From positions 1 to 64,000 of the forward strand of contig NZ_JAXMIH010000026.1 in assembly GCF_034366625.1 (NCBI RefSeq): a stretch of 64,000 bases of DNA, read 5' to 3'. A program made the translations under genes and the position numbers. Position 1 is the first letter of the stretch. Each line of letters starts with the position of its first letter. Origin of the DNA: Prosthecobacter sp. (lineage in GTDB: Bacteria; Verrucomicrobiota; Verrucomicrobiia; Verrucomicrobiales; Verrucomicrobiaceae). Shown here in pieces: positions 44,771-53,163 of this stretch. Below the pieces are notes generated by a model. The model worked only from the letters and a program-made list of their open reading frames with translations, was not told where the DNA came from and ran no database searches.

Positions 44771-46207
44771 ATGAGTAATCCAACCCGCACTCCCGAGAGC
44801 ATTGAAACGTCCTTTACGTCCTTTCGTCAGAAAATGCAGGCAGCCGGGCTGAGCGAGTCTGCCATCCGCGCCTTTCGCGGCAGCTACGCGGCTCTGCTGG
44901 CCGGTGAGACCGGGATGATTCCCGAGGCCACCATTGCTCCGGCAAAGGATCTGCCATGTGCCGATGCACTCATGGCACCCGATGCGGGCCGTGCTTCCGA
45001 ACTGCTCAAGCAAACCGTGCTCATCAAGCTCAATGGTGGTCTCGGAACAGGCATGGGTCTGGAGAAAGCAAAGTCCCTGCTGCCGGTGCGTGGCGAAGAC
45101 ACGTTCCTCGATTTGATTGCACGACAGATTCTTCGACTGCGCGCGCAGACGGGCGGCGCGGTGCCGGTTTTCATGCTGATGAACAGTTTCAGCACCTCCG
45201 CAGACACAACGGCGCATCTCGCGGCGCGTTTCCCGCAATTGGGCGGCCGTGAAACGTGGGAACTCATGCAGAACAAGGTGCCCAAGGTGCTTGCCGGTTC
45301 CCTTGAACCTGCCACATGGCCGGCCAATCCAGATCAAGAATGGTGCCCGCCTGGTCATGGCGACATCTATGCATGCCTTGTTGGTTCGGGCTGGCTGGAG
45401 CGCTTGCTCGGCGGTGGTGTGCGCTATGCGTTTGTGTCGAATTCGGACAACCTCGGTGCCACGCTCGATCCGTCGATTCTCGCGTGGTTTGCGGACAGCG
45501 GCATGCCGTTTGCGATGGAGGTCACCCGCCGCACCGAGTCGGACAAGAAGGGGGGGCATCTCGCGGTGCGTCTGCGGGACGGGCGCTTCCTGCTGCGTGA
45601 ATCTGCGCAATGCCCGAAGGATGACGAGAGTCATTTCCAAAACATCGATCGCCATCGCTACTTCAACACGAACAACCTGTGGATCGATCTCCAGGCACTC
45701 AAGACCGCGCTCGATGCCAATGACGGGCTCATTCCGCTGCCGCCGATCATGAACAAGAAAACGGTCGATCCACGCGATGGCAGTTCACCTCCGGTCATTC
45801 AGGTGGAGACCGCGATGGGCGCGGCCATTGAGTGCTTCCAAGGAGCGGGTGCCATCGAAGTCTCTCGCACGCGCTTCGCTCCGGTGAAGACCACCAGCGA
45901 CCTGCTGGCCGTGCGCTCCGACGCCTACGAACTCACTGAGGACTTCTGTCTGCGCCTGCACCCCAGCCGCAACGGTCAGCCGCCGCATCTGCATCTCGAC
46001 GCAAAGCTCTGCAAACTGGTGGATGGTCTGGAGCAGAACTTCCCGCACACGCCCAGCCTGCTGCACTGCCGCAGCCTGCTGATGCATGGTCCGGTCGAGT
46101 GCGGCACCGGCGTCATCTTCAAAGGAGACGTCGTGATTCACAACCACACGAATGCATCCGCGAAGCTGAAAGCCGGTGTGCATGAGGGGCAGATGACCGT
46201 GGACTAA
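44771..46207 (+). CDS. UTP-glucose-1-phosphate uridylyltransferase, eukaryotic UGPase-type family
   Basis: A 478-residue enzyme of the eukaryote-like UDPGP family, which makes UDP-glucose. The nucleotide loop LNGGLGTGMG starts at residue 87 and is followed by KAKSLLPVR, then LMNSFSTSADT, WCPPGHGDIYACL, FVSNSDNLGATLD and KGGHLAVR. The metal-binding Asp is in SNSDN. A C-terminal beta-helix follows (VECGTGVIFKGDVVIHNHTNAS). This family differs from bacterial GalU. It is a solo gene and presumably supplies glycogen, trehalose or polysaccharide precursors. Confidence 0.9.
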   Translation: MSNPTRTPESIETSFTSFRQKMQAAGLSESAIRAFRGSYAALLAGETGMIPEATIAPAKDLPCADALMAPDAGRASELLKQTVLIKLNGGLGTGMGLEKAKSLLPVRGEDTFLDLIARQILRLRAQTGGAVPVFMLMNSFSTSADTTAHLAARFPQLGGRETWELMQNKVPKVLAGSLEPATWPANPDQEWCPPGHGDIYACLVGSGWLERLLGGGVRYAFVSNSDNLGATLDPSILAWFADSGMPFAMEVTRRTESDKKGGHLAVRLRDGRFLLRESAQCPKDDESHFQNIDRHRYFNTNNLWIDLQALKTALDANDGLIPLPPIMNKKTVDPRDGSSPPVIQVETAMGAAIECFQGAGAIEVSRTRFAPVKTTSDLLAVRSDAYELTEDFCLRLHPSRNGQPPHLHLDAKLCKLVDGLEQNFPHTPSLLHCRSLLMHGPVECGTGVIFKGDVVIHNHTNASAKLKAGVHEGQMTVD

Positions 46208-46346
46208 CTTCGCGAAGGAGGCCTGTGGCTCACACATGCTGCGATGTGGGGCAGCAGGGCCCGACCTGGCAGTTTGAAGCATCTCACGGCGACTTGTGTT
46301 GAGCCGCTGGCATCGGCCCGACCAGTGTCTTTGACCAACTGAATAC

Positions 46347-46362
46347 AGCCGCATTTGCGGCT
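46347..46362 (-). terminator. Hairpin at the 3' end of tRNA-Arg
   Basis: AGCCGCA and TGCGGCT form a 7-bp stem around two bases, overlapping the CCA end of the tRNA. Only a short, weak T-run follows on the minus strand, so this is a possible terminator or processing signal, not a strong one. Confidence 0.45.
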
Positions 46363-46436
46363 GGTGCGCCCGCCAGGAATCGAACCTGGATATGCGGCTT
46401 CGGAGACCACCATTCTATCCGTTGAACTACGGGCGC
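46362..46436 (-). tRNA. tRNA-Arg (anticodon CCG), CCA encoded
   Basis: On the minus strand the acceptor stem is GCGCCCG paired with CGGGCGC, the D-arm is GTTC-GAAT, the anticodon loop CTCCGAA carries CCG (reads CGG codons), and the T-arm is CCAGG/CCTGG around TTCGATT. The discriminator is A and is followed by CCA. The anticodon stem has two G-U pairs. Confidence 0.93.
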
Positions 46437-46523
46437 GTGTTTTCGGGGGCGATGCATCGCATGGGCGGCGGAAAGCGGCAAGTCGTTTTCAGGCCGATGT
46501 AATGCGCTGTGTCCACGCCCGGC

Positions 46524-47423
46524 TCAAAGCAACTCATGCTTCACGGTTCCGGCTTTGGCGCCGGTCTGGAACTTGTTCCAGCGGAACGGCTCGACGATCT
46601 GACCCCAGAAGGACTTCGGCATGGCAGCGTTGATGCCGATCTCAGCAGGCGGGCGGCGGCTGGCATCATCAAAATAGGTGCCGAAGATGAGATCCCACAG
46701 CATGAGGTTCTCACCGTAGTTTTTGTTCCCCTCTCGCAGATCCATGGAGTGGTGCCAGCGATGCAGGGCAGGGGTGTTGAAGATGTAGTTCAGCCAGCCG
46801 AAGCGCATCTGGATATTGGCGTGCGTCAGGAAGCCGATGTAGGCCGTGATGGCGCCGAACCAGAGCACCACATCCTTCGGCGCACCGGCCAGGACCAGGA
46901 GCGGGGCGGAGAAGATCATGCTCTTGAGCGTGTCGATGATGTGGAAGCGACCGGTGTTGAAGAACCAGAGCTTTTTGGAGCTGTGATGGACCGCGTGAAA
47001 CCACCAGAGCGGCATCCATTCGTGCGCGATGCGGTGCGCCCAGTAGAGGCCGAACTCGGCGATGACCAGCCCCAGCACGACTTGGAAGAACATCGGCCAG
47101 TGATTTGGCCAGAAGCCGGTGCCTTGATCACCACCGACCACGCTGGCCAGTCCGAGCCAGGTCATCGAGACAATGAGCAACTGCACGAACGATTTCGTGA
47201 ACGCCGTGTGCGCCAGATCCGGTATTTCCTGACCGTCGGAGTGAAGCCAGCGCTCCTCATGCGGATAAACGCGCTCCAGCACGAACAGCAGCGCCGCGAG
47301 GCTGAAATAGGTGAGGTTGAAAGCCAGCGGGCCATGACCGTTCGCGATGCCGATCCCGGTCGGAATCAGGGCGGCGATGAGGATCAGGGGCCAGAGCAGG
47401 TATTCAAGGAGCGTACGAAACAT
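46524..47423 (-). CDS. Sterol desaturase/fatty acid hydroxylase family membrane protein
   Basis: A 299-residue membrane di-iron enzyme of the fatty acid hydroxylase superfamily. The histidine boxes are complete: HRIAHE, HAVHHSS and a C-terminal HRWHHSMD. Four hydrophobic segments precede or separate them. It hydroxylates or desaturates a lipid, perhaps a carotenoid, sterol or fatty acid; the product cannot be read. The start is ATG 47423 (MFRTLLEYL) rather than the longer frame to 47501. Downstream of it lies tRNA-Arg on the same strand, and the stretch before its promoter is AT-rich. Confidence 0.87.
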   Translation of the reverse strand: MFRTLLEYLLWPLILIAALIPTGIGIANGHGPLAFNLTYFSLAALLFVLERVYPHEERWLHSDGQEIPDLAHTAFTKSFVQLLIVSMTWLGLASVVGGDQGTGFWPNHWPMFFQVVLGLVIAEFGLYWAHRIAHEWMPLWWFHAVHHSSKKLWFFNTGRFHIIDTLKSMIFSAPLLVLAGAPKDVVLWFGAITAYIGFLTHANIQMRFGWLNYIFNTPALHRWHHSMDLREGNKNYGENLMLWDLIFGTYFDDASRRPPAEIGINAAMPKSFWGQIVEPFRWNKFQTGAKAGTVKHELL

Positions 47424-47519
47424 GGGAGCCTTTTCAAAGCAAGAAACGGGCAGATTTCCAGTGCGGATATGGTGAATGGCATCTCCTCGCTTGCGCCTCA
47501 CGCACAGCCCATGCGATGC

Positions 47520-47858
47520 TCACTTTTCGGTTGTTCCCCGATTTTCGGGCCTCGTCTTTTCACAATCACTGCATATACAGCCTGTTTCGGTGACGATACG
47601 AAACTGACGGCTCAGAGCTTCACTGCGTGTGAAGCGCCTATGACATTCCCCCAGACATCGGTAGGTGGACGCTACGAGCTTTTTCACGTTCGTTTGCTTC
47701 TCAATCCTCTTCAGCTTCGCCGTCGAATCGAATTTCTTATCCCAAAAGCCCTTCGGGTTAGCCTCCCCTATTTTTCCAACGATCCCGACATGGGGTATGA
47801 CAGAGACCCCGGATTTGTAATTAGCGCCTGTGCAGATTGTCGAGTGATAGGGCAGCAT
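47520..47858 (-). CDS. Possible small zinc-ribbon protein in an AT-rich gap (weak)
   Basis: The only frame of interest in the 589-base gap between the hydroxylase and dehydrogenase genes (47424-48012). From ATG 47858 it gives 112 residues with a cysteine pattern, YRCLGECHRRF and CICSDCEK, resembling the C-terminal part of short zinc-ribbon proteins. There is no clear ribosome-binding site and the frame extends a further 68 residues upstream with unlikely sequence. The rest of the gap holds no recognisable feature. Reported only because the sequence is AT-richer than its surroundings and the cysteines are regular. Confidence 0.25.
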   Translation of the reverse strand: MLPYHSTICTGANYKSGVSVIPHVGIVGKIGEANPKGFWDKKFDSTAKLKRIEKQTNVKKLVASTYRCLGECHRRFTRSEALSRQFRIVTETGCICSDCEKTRPENRGTTEK

Positions 47859-48012
47859 GCGTGAATGCTGATGCCCCCTTTTTGGGAAGTCAATGGCCTG
47901 ATGCAGTATGTGATCGCGAAGCTCAATGAGCTGATCAGCGCCCTGTGGCGGTAGTTTTTGTTCTTGGTTCTCCGCTTGCGCTCGTTCGTGCCGCGTGTTC
48001 GATGCGCGGTCC

Positions 48013-49056
48013 ATGAAGTCCGTCATCGCCATCTCGCCTGGAGAACTCGCCATCCTCGACACTCCGCAGCCGAAACCGGGGCCGTATCAGGCACTGGTGC
48101 GCACGGAATGCGCCTGCCTGTGCAACCGTACCGACTCCGAACTTCTCGGCGGCACGTTTCCAGGCATGGAGGACAAGTTTCCCTTCGCCCTCGGCCATGA
48201 AAGCGTCGGCATCGTTGTCGCGGTCGGCGACAAGGTGAAAAACTTCCGCGTTGGGGATCGCGCGGTCGGCGGACTCGTGTTCGATCTGCAACAGGAAGGC
48301 GTCGATTCCGGCTGGGGCGGCTTTGGCGAGTTCACGCTGGCGAATGATCACGATGCGATGGTCGCCGACGGCGTGGAGGATGAGGCGCACGGCTGGGTCG
48401 AGGTTTTCGAGATTCAAACCAGCGTCGATGCCGACATTCCGCCCGAGCAGGCCGTGCTGCTCTGCACCTGGCGCGAGGTCTTGGGCGCGTTTCGTGATTT
48501 TCACCTCCAGCCCGGCGATGACGTGCTCATCTTCGGTGCCGGTCCGGTAGGTTTGAGCTTTGTAAAGCTCGGCCGCTTGTTCGGACTCGGCTGGATCGGC
48601 ATCGTCGATCGCCACGCCGACAAGCAAGCCAAGGCACTCGTCTTCGGAGCCGACGCGGCCTTTGCGCCCGGCGATGTGGAGATCGGCGAACTCGCCAGCA
48701 TCCGTGGCAAGAAACTCGATGCCGTCATTGATGCCGTCGGCCATCCCGACATCGTGCAACAGGGCCTGCCGCTGCTACGCCGTGGCGGATCGCATTGCAT
48801 CTACGGTGTTCTCACCCACGGCGTCCTGCACATCGACAAATCGAAGGCTGACTTTAACTTCAACCTCTTCGTCCACCAGTGGCCCACGCGGCGGTACGAA
48901 AAGGAATCGCAAACCGCGATTTGCCAGTGGATTCGCGAAGGCAAACTCACTGCCGCTGATTTCATCACTCATCGTTTCCCGCTGGAGCGTATCGCCGATG
49001 CGTTTCAGGCGGTGAAAGAACGGAAGGTGATCAAGGCGTTGTTGGAGTACACTTGA
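48013..49056 (+). CDS. Medium-chain alcohol dehydrogenase family protein (zinc-type)
   Basis: A 347-residue MDR-family NAD(P)-dependent oxidoreductase. The catalytic zinc ligands can be Cys37 in CLCNRTDS and His62 with Glu63 in GHESVG. The four-cysteine structural zinc lobe is missing: the region that usually holds it reads GGLVFDLQQEGVDSGWGG without cysteines. The Rossmann motif is IFGAGPVGLSFVKLG. Similar proteins act on sugars, polyols or threonine. ATG 48013 is preferred to 47995. It heads a run of five same-strand genes. Confidence 0.8.
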   Translation: MKSVIAISPGELAILDTPQPKPGPYQALVRTECACLCNRTDSELLGGTFPGMEDKFPFALGHESVGIVVAVGDKVKNFRVGDRAVGGLVFDLQQEGVDSGWGGFGEFTLANDHDAMVADGVEDEAHGWVEVFEIQTSVDADIPPEQAVLLCTWREVLGAFRDFHLQPGDDVLIFGAGPVGLSFVKLGRLFGLGWIGIVDRHADKQAKALVFGADAAFAPGDVEIGELASIRGKKLDAVIDAVGHPDIVQQGLPLLRRGGSHCIYGVLTHGVLHIDKSKADFNFNLFVHQWPTRRYEKESQTAICQWIREGKLTAADFITHRFPLERIADAFQAVKERKVIKALLEYT

Positions 49057-49092
49057 ACATGAGACTGAAGAAGTCTTCATTGACTCGAACTC

Positions 49093-50259
49093 ATGATCCT
49101 CGAGACCTTGCTTCGCTGGCTGATCTGCATGGTACAGCCATTTTATGGCTGGCGCGTGCCGGTAGCTTTGCTGCGCGGTTCCGCCCGGGGATCGGGGAAG
49201 CAAGTGACCTTGCTTGCCGCAGGGAGCAAACGATGGACGCAGTTCATCAAGCAGCATTTTTTTGCGGGAGAACCCGAGGTGGTGCGCATGGTGCGGGTGC
49301 CCGTGTGGTCCCTGCAGAAGCGGCTGAACGAATGGCAGTCTTCCGCCGATCTGACAGTCGTGGGCATTGACCGGGTTTCTGCCGGCCTGTTTCTCGAACG
49401 CGGCTGCCTCAGGGTGCCGTTTTGGATCACGTCATGGATGCAGGTTCCGGATGATTTGAAGGCGTTTGGACGCACTCACGGTCATGCGGCGGCTGATATG
49501 CAACGGGTACGGAACAACGATCTGGAGCACAGGCTGTCGCACGCGAATGAGGATCTGGATGAATTCTACGACAGGTTTTATGTCCCCTACATCAGTCATC
49601 GGCATGATGTGGGTGAATCGCTTGCCTCGCGCTGGATGATCCGGTTTCTTTTCAAACATGGGGGGCTGATGTGGGTCATCCGGGAAGATCAACGCCTGGC
49701 CGGTGGCATCACCATGGTGCAGGGAAAAAAATGTTCCATGGGACCGATCGGGCTGCGGGACGGACGGCTCGATTTGCTACGCCAAGGGGCGCTGGCTGCG
49801 ATCTATGTGCATTCGATCCAACATGCCCGACAAGCAGGCTGCACGAGGCTTTTCATGGGGGGAAGCAGGCCCTCGCTGCATGACGGAGTGCTGCACTACA
49901 AAAGCAAATGGGCAGGGGGTCTCTGTGCTCATGGTGGACACCTGTCGTCCAATTTTGTCATGCTGCTGCGCTGGAACCGGCTTGACGGTCCGGTGGCGGA
50001 GTTTCTGAGCCACACGTCCCTGATTCACCATGACCACGATGGCTACTCGGCCTTGTGGGTGTTTCCCAGCGATGTGCCGCTGACGGCGGACAACCTGCGC
50101 AAACACCATCGCGACCTCAACGCCGCCGGCCTGCGCCGCTTCCGCATCCTGCTGCCCGGTGATCCGCCGCCTGATTTCGAGTGCCCGCCTGAGGTGCGTT
50201 TGATCTCGCTTGAATCCATGGCCCATGGAGGGCCTGAAATGCTTCAGACCTTCGCATGA
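49093..50259 (+). CDS. FemAB/GNAT-fold acyltransferase-like protein, paralogue 1
   Basis: A 388-residue protein whose second half matches the GNAT_6/FemAB-like domain: DEFYDRFYVPYISHRH near residues 155-170, VHSIQHARQAGCTRLFMGGSRPSLHDGVLHYKSKWAGGL and FLSHTSLIHHDHDGYSALWVFPSDVPLTADNL. Such proteins transfer acyl or aminoacyl groups onto sugars or amines. The start is an ATG 36 bases after the dehydrogenase gene. Its stop overlaps the start of the next gene by 4 bases (ATGA). The paralogue downstream is about 60% identical by eye, so this is a tandem duplication. No assignment to a substrate is possible. Confidence 0.7.
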   Translation: MILETLLRWLICMVQPFYGWRVPVALLRGSARGSGKQVTLLAAGSKRWTQFIKQHFFAGEPEVVRMVRVPVWSLQKRLNEWQSSADLTVVGIDRVSAGLFLERGCLRVPFWITSWMQVPDDLKAFGRTHGHAAADMQRVRNNDLEHRLSHANEDLDEFYDRFYVPYISHRHDVGESLASRWMIRFLFKHGGLMWVIREDQRLAGGITMVQGKKCSMGPIGLRDGRLDLLRQGALAAIYVHSIQHARQAGCTRLFMGGSRPSLHDGVLHYKSKWAGGLCAHGGHLSSNFVMLLRWNRLDGPVAEFLSHTSLIHHDHDGYSALWVFPSDVPLTADNLRKHHRDLNAAGLRRFRILLPGDPPPDFECPPEVRLISLESMAHGGPEMLQTFA

Positions 50260-51494
50260 GCGCGCATTCTGGTGAAACGTCTCCCCCGTTTGTCGTCATG
50301 AGACTCAACACCCTGCTTCGATGGCTGATGTGTTTCGTTCAGCCGGTCCTGGGCTGGCGGGTGCCGGTGGTCTTGCTGCGCGGCAAGGCGCGCGTGTCAG
50401 GCCGGTCGGTGACGCTGCTGGCCGCCGGGCGCGAACGGTGGACCGAGTTCATCCGGGAGCGTTTCTTCGCGGAGGAACCTGAGATGGTTTGTGCGGCGAA
50501 GGTTCCCGTGTGGTTCCTGCAGAAACAACTAAAGCGGTGGCAGCCTTCCGCCGACTTGATGGTGGTTGGAGTCGCCCGGATTTCAGCCTGGCTGTTTCTT
50601 GGCAAAGATTACCTCGCATCACCCCCGATGGTCTCGATGTGGATGGACGTTCCGGACGATCTGGAGGCCTATGTGCGCCGGCATCGGAGCGCGGCTGGAG
50701 ACTGGCGGCGGACGCACCGGAAAAAGTATCAAAGCGTGATCTCCCGCGACGAGGCGGATTTCGATCTCTTCTACGATCAGTTTTACCGGCCCTACATCTG
50801 CGGGCGGCATGGTTCGACGGCGAAACTGTCCCCGAGGTGGCTGTTGCGCCTGGCGTTTAAGCGCGGCCAGATCCAATGGCTGCTTCTGAACGGCGAGCGT
50901 GTGGCCGGAGATTTGGTCGTGGTGACAGGGAAGACCTACACTCTGCGGGTGACGGGTTTGCTTGACGGTCGGCTGGACTTGCTGCGCCAGGGAGCCATGG
51001 CCGCTTTGTACGTGCATTCCATCGGCCATGCGAGGCAGTTCGGCTGCACGCAAATCGCCATGGGCGGTTCCCTTGCTTCGTTGCATGACGGGGTGTTTCG
51101 CTACAAGTGCAAGTGGTCCAGCGGCCTTCAGGACCATGACGGTTTTCTCTCGGCAAACCACGTCCGGCTCTTCAGTTGGAACCGGCTGGCTGGCCCGGTG
51201 GCGGAGTTTCTGAGCCACACCTCCCTCGTGCACCATGACCACGACGGCTACTCGGCCTTGTGGGCGTTTCCCAGCGATGTGCCGCTGACGGCGGACAACC
51301 TCAGGAGGGAGTATCGCGCCCTTCGGGCTAGCGGCCTGCGCCGCTTCCGCATCCTGCTGCCTGGTGATCCTCCGCCTGATTTCGACTGCCCACCTGAGGT
51401 TCGTTTGATCAACATCCAATCAGTCGCTCAAGCTGGTACCCAAGCCTTCAATGCCATGGAGTCAGATACCCCCGGCAAAGCCGGGGGTATCTGA
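50256..51494 (+). CDS. FemAB/GNAT-fold acyltransferase-like protein, paralogue 2, ending in a hairpin
   Basis: A 412-residue paralogue of the previous gene, sharing the same landmarks (DLFYDQFYRPYICGRHGS, VHSIGHARQFGCTQIAMGGSLASLHDGV, FLSHTSLVHHDHDGYSALW). It extends beyond the paralogue by about 20 residues; the last 11 (ESDTPGKAGGI) are encoded by a perfect hairpin repeat that also holds the stop codon. Long stretches of the two genes are identical in nucleotides in their 3' thirds, which implies recent duplication or gene conversion. It precedes the BKACE gene by 92 bases. Confidence 0.7.
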   Translation: MSAHSGETSPPFVVMRLNTLLRWLMCFVQPVLGWRVPVVLLRGKARVSGRSVTLLAAGRERWTEFIRERFFAEEPEMVCAAKVPVWFLQKQLKRWQPSADLMVVGVARISAWLFLGKDYLASPPMVSMWMDVPDDLEAYVRRHRSAAGDWRRTHRKKYQSVISRDEADFDLFYDQFYRPYICGRHGSTAKLSPRWLLRLAFKRGQIQWLLLNGERVAGDLVVVTGKTYTLRVTGLLDGRLDLLRQGAMAALYVHSIGHARQFGCTQIAMGGSLASLHDGVFRYKCKWSSGLQDHDGFLSANHVRLFSWNRLAGPVAEFLSHTSLVHHDHDGYSALWAFPSDVPLTADNLRREYRALRASGLRRFRILLPGDPPPDFDCPPEVRLINIQSVAQAGTQAFNAMESDTPGKAGGI

Positions 51495-51496
51495 CT
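51460..51496. repeat. Perfect 17-bp hairpin overlapping a stop codon
   Basis: AGTCAGATACCCCCGGC and its exact complement flank a three-base loop (AAA). The stop codon of the preceding gene lies within the right arm. This could be a REP-type element, a terminator without U-run, or both. Confidence 0.8.
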
Positions 51497-51586
51497 TGAT
51501 GCGGACGGATGCAGTGCCAGAGTTGGCGTTGCCCTGCGGGGGGAGAAGTTTGAACTGAAATACACGTCAAGCACAGCATTCAGATC

Positions 51587-52462
51587 ATGACAAAAGCACG
51601 GCACCCCTCACTCATCATCAATTTCACGCCGACAGGCATGGTGCCGACGAAGCAGATGACACCCCATGTTCCGGTTTCGCCAGCCGAGATCGTCGAGCAA
51701 GTGCACGAGGCGTATGAAATCGGCATCACCTTGGCTCATCTTCACGCCAGGCATGATGACGGCTCCCCCGCGCATGGGAAGAGCATCTATGCGCAGATTT
51801 TCGACGGAGTCCGGCGGCACTGTCCCGACCTTGTCATTTGTGCCTCCACCAGTGGGCGCTCCACGCCTGAATTCGAAAAGCGTTCGGAGGTGCTTGAACT
51901 GTCTCCAGACATGGCCTCGCTGACCATGAGTTCGCTGAATTTTGCCCGTGAGGCCAGTATGAACACTCCTGACATGATCCTGCGGCTGGCGAACAAAATG
52001 GCGCAGTTTGGCGTCATTCCTGAGCTGGAGTGTTTCGATGGCGGGATGATCAACGCGGTTAAGCACCACATCGGCAAGGGTACTTTTAAACCGCCATTTT
52101 ACTTCAACCTCCTCGTGGGCAATCTCGCGACGGCACAGGATGATCTGCTGCAGGTGGGCTTGCTGATCAACGCCTTGCCATCGGGGGCGTTTTGGTCGCT
52201 CGCGGGCATTGGCAGCTCGCAATTGCGCGCCAACACGCTCGCCATCCTCGATGGTGGTGGTGTGCGCGTCGGTCTGGAGGACAATTACTGGCATGATGCG
52301 GATCGCACGCAATTGGCAACGAACAGCTCTTTGCTGAGGCGGGTTCATGAACTGGCCGCTGTTTTTGAGCGTCCCATCATGACTCCCGCTGTCTTTGGTG
52401 GTCTCGGATTTTACAACCAACTGCGCGTGCGTGAACGCGAACAAGTTCAATCAGCGCCATGA
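51587..52462 (+). CDS. Beta-keto acid cleavage enzyme (BKACE/DUF849 family)
   Basis: A 291-residue TIM barrel of the BKACE family, zinc enzymes that condense a beta-keto acid with acetyl-CoA to give acetoacetate and a new CoA ester. The family founder is the 3-keto-5-aminohexanoate cleavage enzyme. Zinc ligands fit: His51 and His53 in AHLHARHDDG, Glu231 in GVRVGLEDN (Kce uses His46, His48 and Glu230). No lysine-fermentation genes are nearby, so the substrate here is probably different. Its stop overlaps the next GNAT gene (ATGA). Confidence 0.85.
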   Translation: MTKARHPSLIINFTPTGMVPTKQMTPHVPVSPAEIVEQVHEAYEIGITLAHLHARHDDGSPAHGKSIYAQIFDGVRRHCPDLVICASTSGRSTPEFEKRSEVLELSPDMASLTMSSLNFAREASMNTPDMILRLANKMAQFGVIPELECFDGGMINAVKHHIGKGTFKPPFYFNLLVGNLATAQDDLLQVGLLINALPSGAFWSLAGIGSSQLRANTLAILDGGGVRVGLEDNYWHDADRTQLATNSSLLRRVHELAAVFERPIMTPAVFGGLGFYNQLRVREREQVQSAP

Positions 52463-53079
52463 GAAAGCATCTGCTACAACTCGGGTGGCAGGTGTACCGT
52501 GATCAAGGTCTGTGGAGTTTGATCCATCATGCTATTGGCGAAATCGGTTATCGCCGTGTCTTGTTGCTGGAGCGTTCGCTTGCCGCCCCCATTCCCGTCG
52601 TCCAATCCAAGGCGTCCATGACGATCGAATGGCTCACGGATTCGGACTCGACCGATTACTTTGCCTTTCGACCCAAGACGGACCGCGAGCTCTATGCAGA
52701 TCGACTGAGACAAGGGCACCGCTGTTTGCTCGCACGGGTCGAGGGGCGTCTGGCTGGGGTGATGTGGGTTCGCTCCGGGAGCGTTTGGAGTTACCAATCC
52801 AAGTACCTTCACTATGAACGGCAATTCGCGCCGAACGAAGCTTACCTCTACGACGCTTATACCGATCCGGCGTTTCGTGGCCAGGCTATCGCTCCGGCGC
52901 TGAGTTCTGAACTTTTGAATCGATTACGGAATGAGGGGTGCGAACGCGCCATTCGCGGCACTCACCCGATGAATGCGGCGGCTTTGCGCGCCCACGGCAA
53001 GGCTGGTTTTCGACCTTTTGTTGCCATCCATCAAGTTCACTTCTGGCGGTGGCATCATGTCTGGCAACGTGCGCGTTGA
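52459..53079 (+). CDS. GNAT family N-acetyltransferase
   Basis: A 206-residue GNAT protein with the acetyl-CoA motif at residues 140-145 (RGQAIA) and the helix following it (PALSSELLNRLRNEGC), then NAAALRAHGKAGFRP as motif B. It overlaps the BKACE gene by 4 bases, so the two are co-translated. The N-terminal 45 residues have a helical, not catalytic, character. The substrate is unknown, but coupling to a beta-keto acid cleavage enzyme suggests an amino or acyl compound. Confidence 0.8.
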   Translation: MRKHLLQLGWQVYRDQGLWSLIHHAIGEIGYRRVLLLERSLAAPIPVVQSKASMTIEWLTDSDSTDYFAFRPKTDRELYADRLRQGHRCLLARVEGRLAGVMWVRSGSVWSYQSKYLHYERQFAPNEAYLYDAYTDPAFRGQAIAPALSSELLNRLRNEGCERAIRGTHPMNAAALRAHGKAGFRPFVAIHQVHFWRWHHVWQRAR

Positions 53080-53163
53080 GTGATCTGTGTGACGAGGACA
53101 TTCAGGGGGGCTGAACGCCCGGAGTTTTCAAGAAGCAAGACTTGCCGAATCCTTCGTCTCGCA

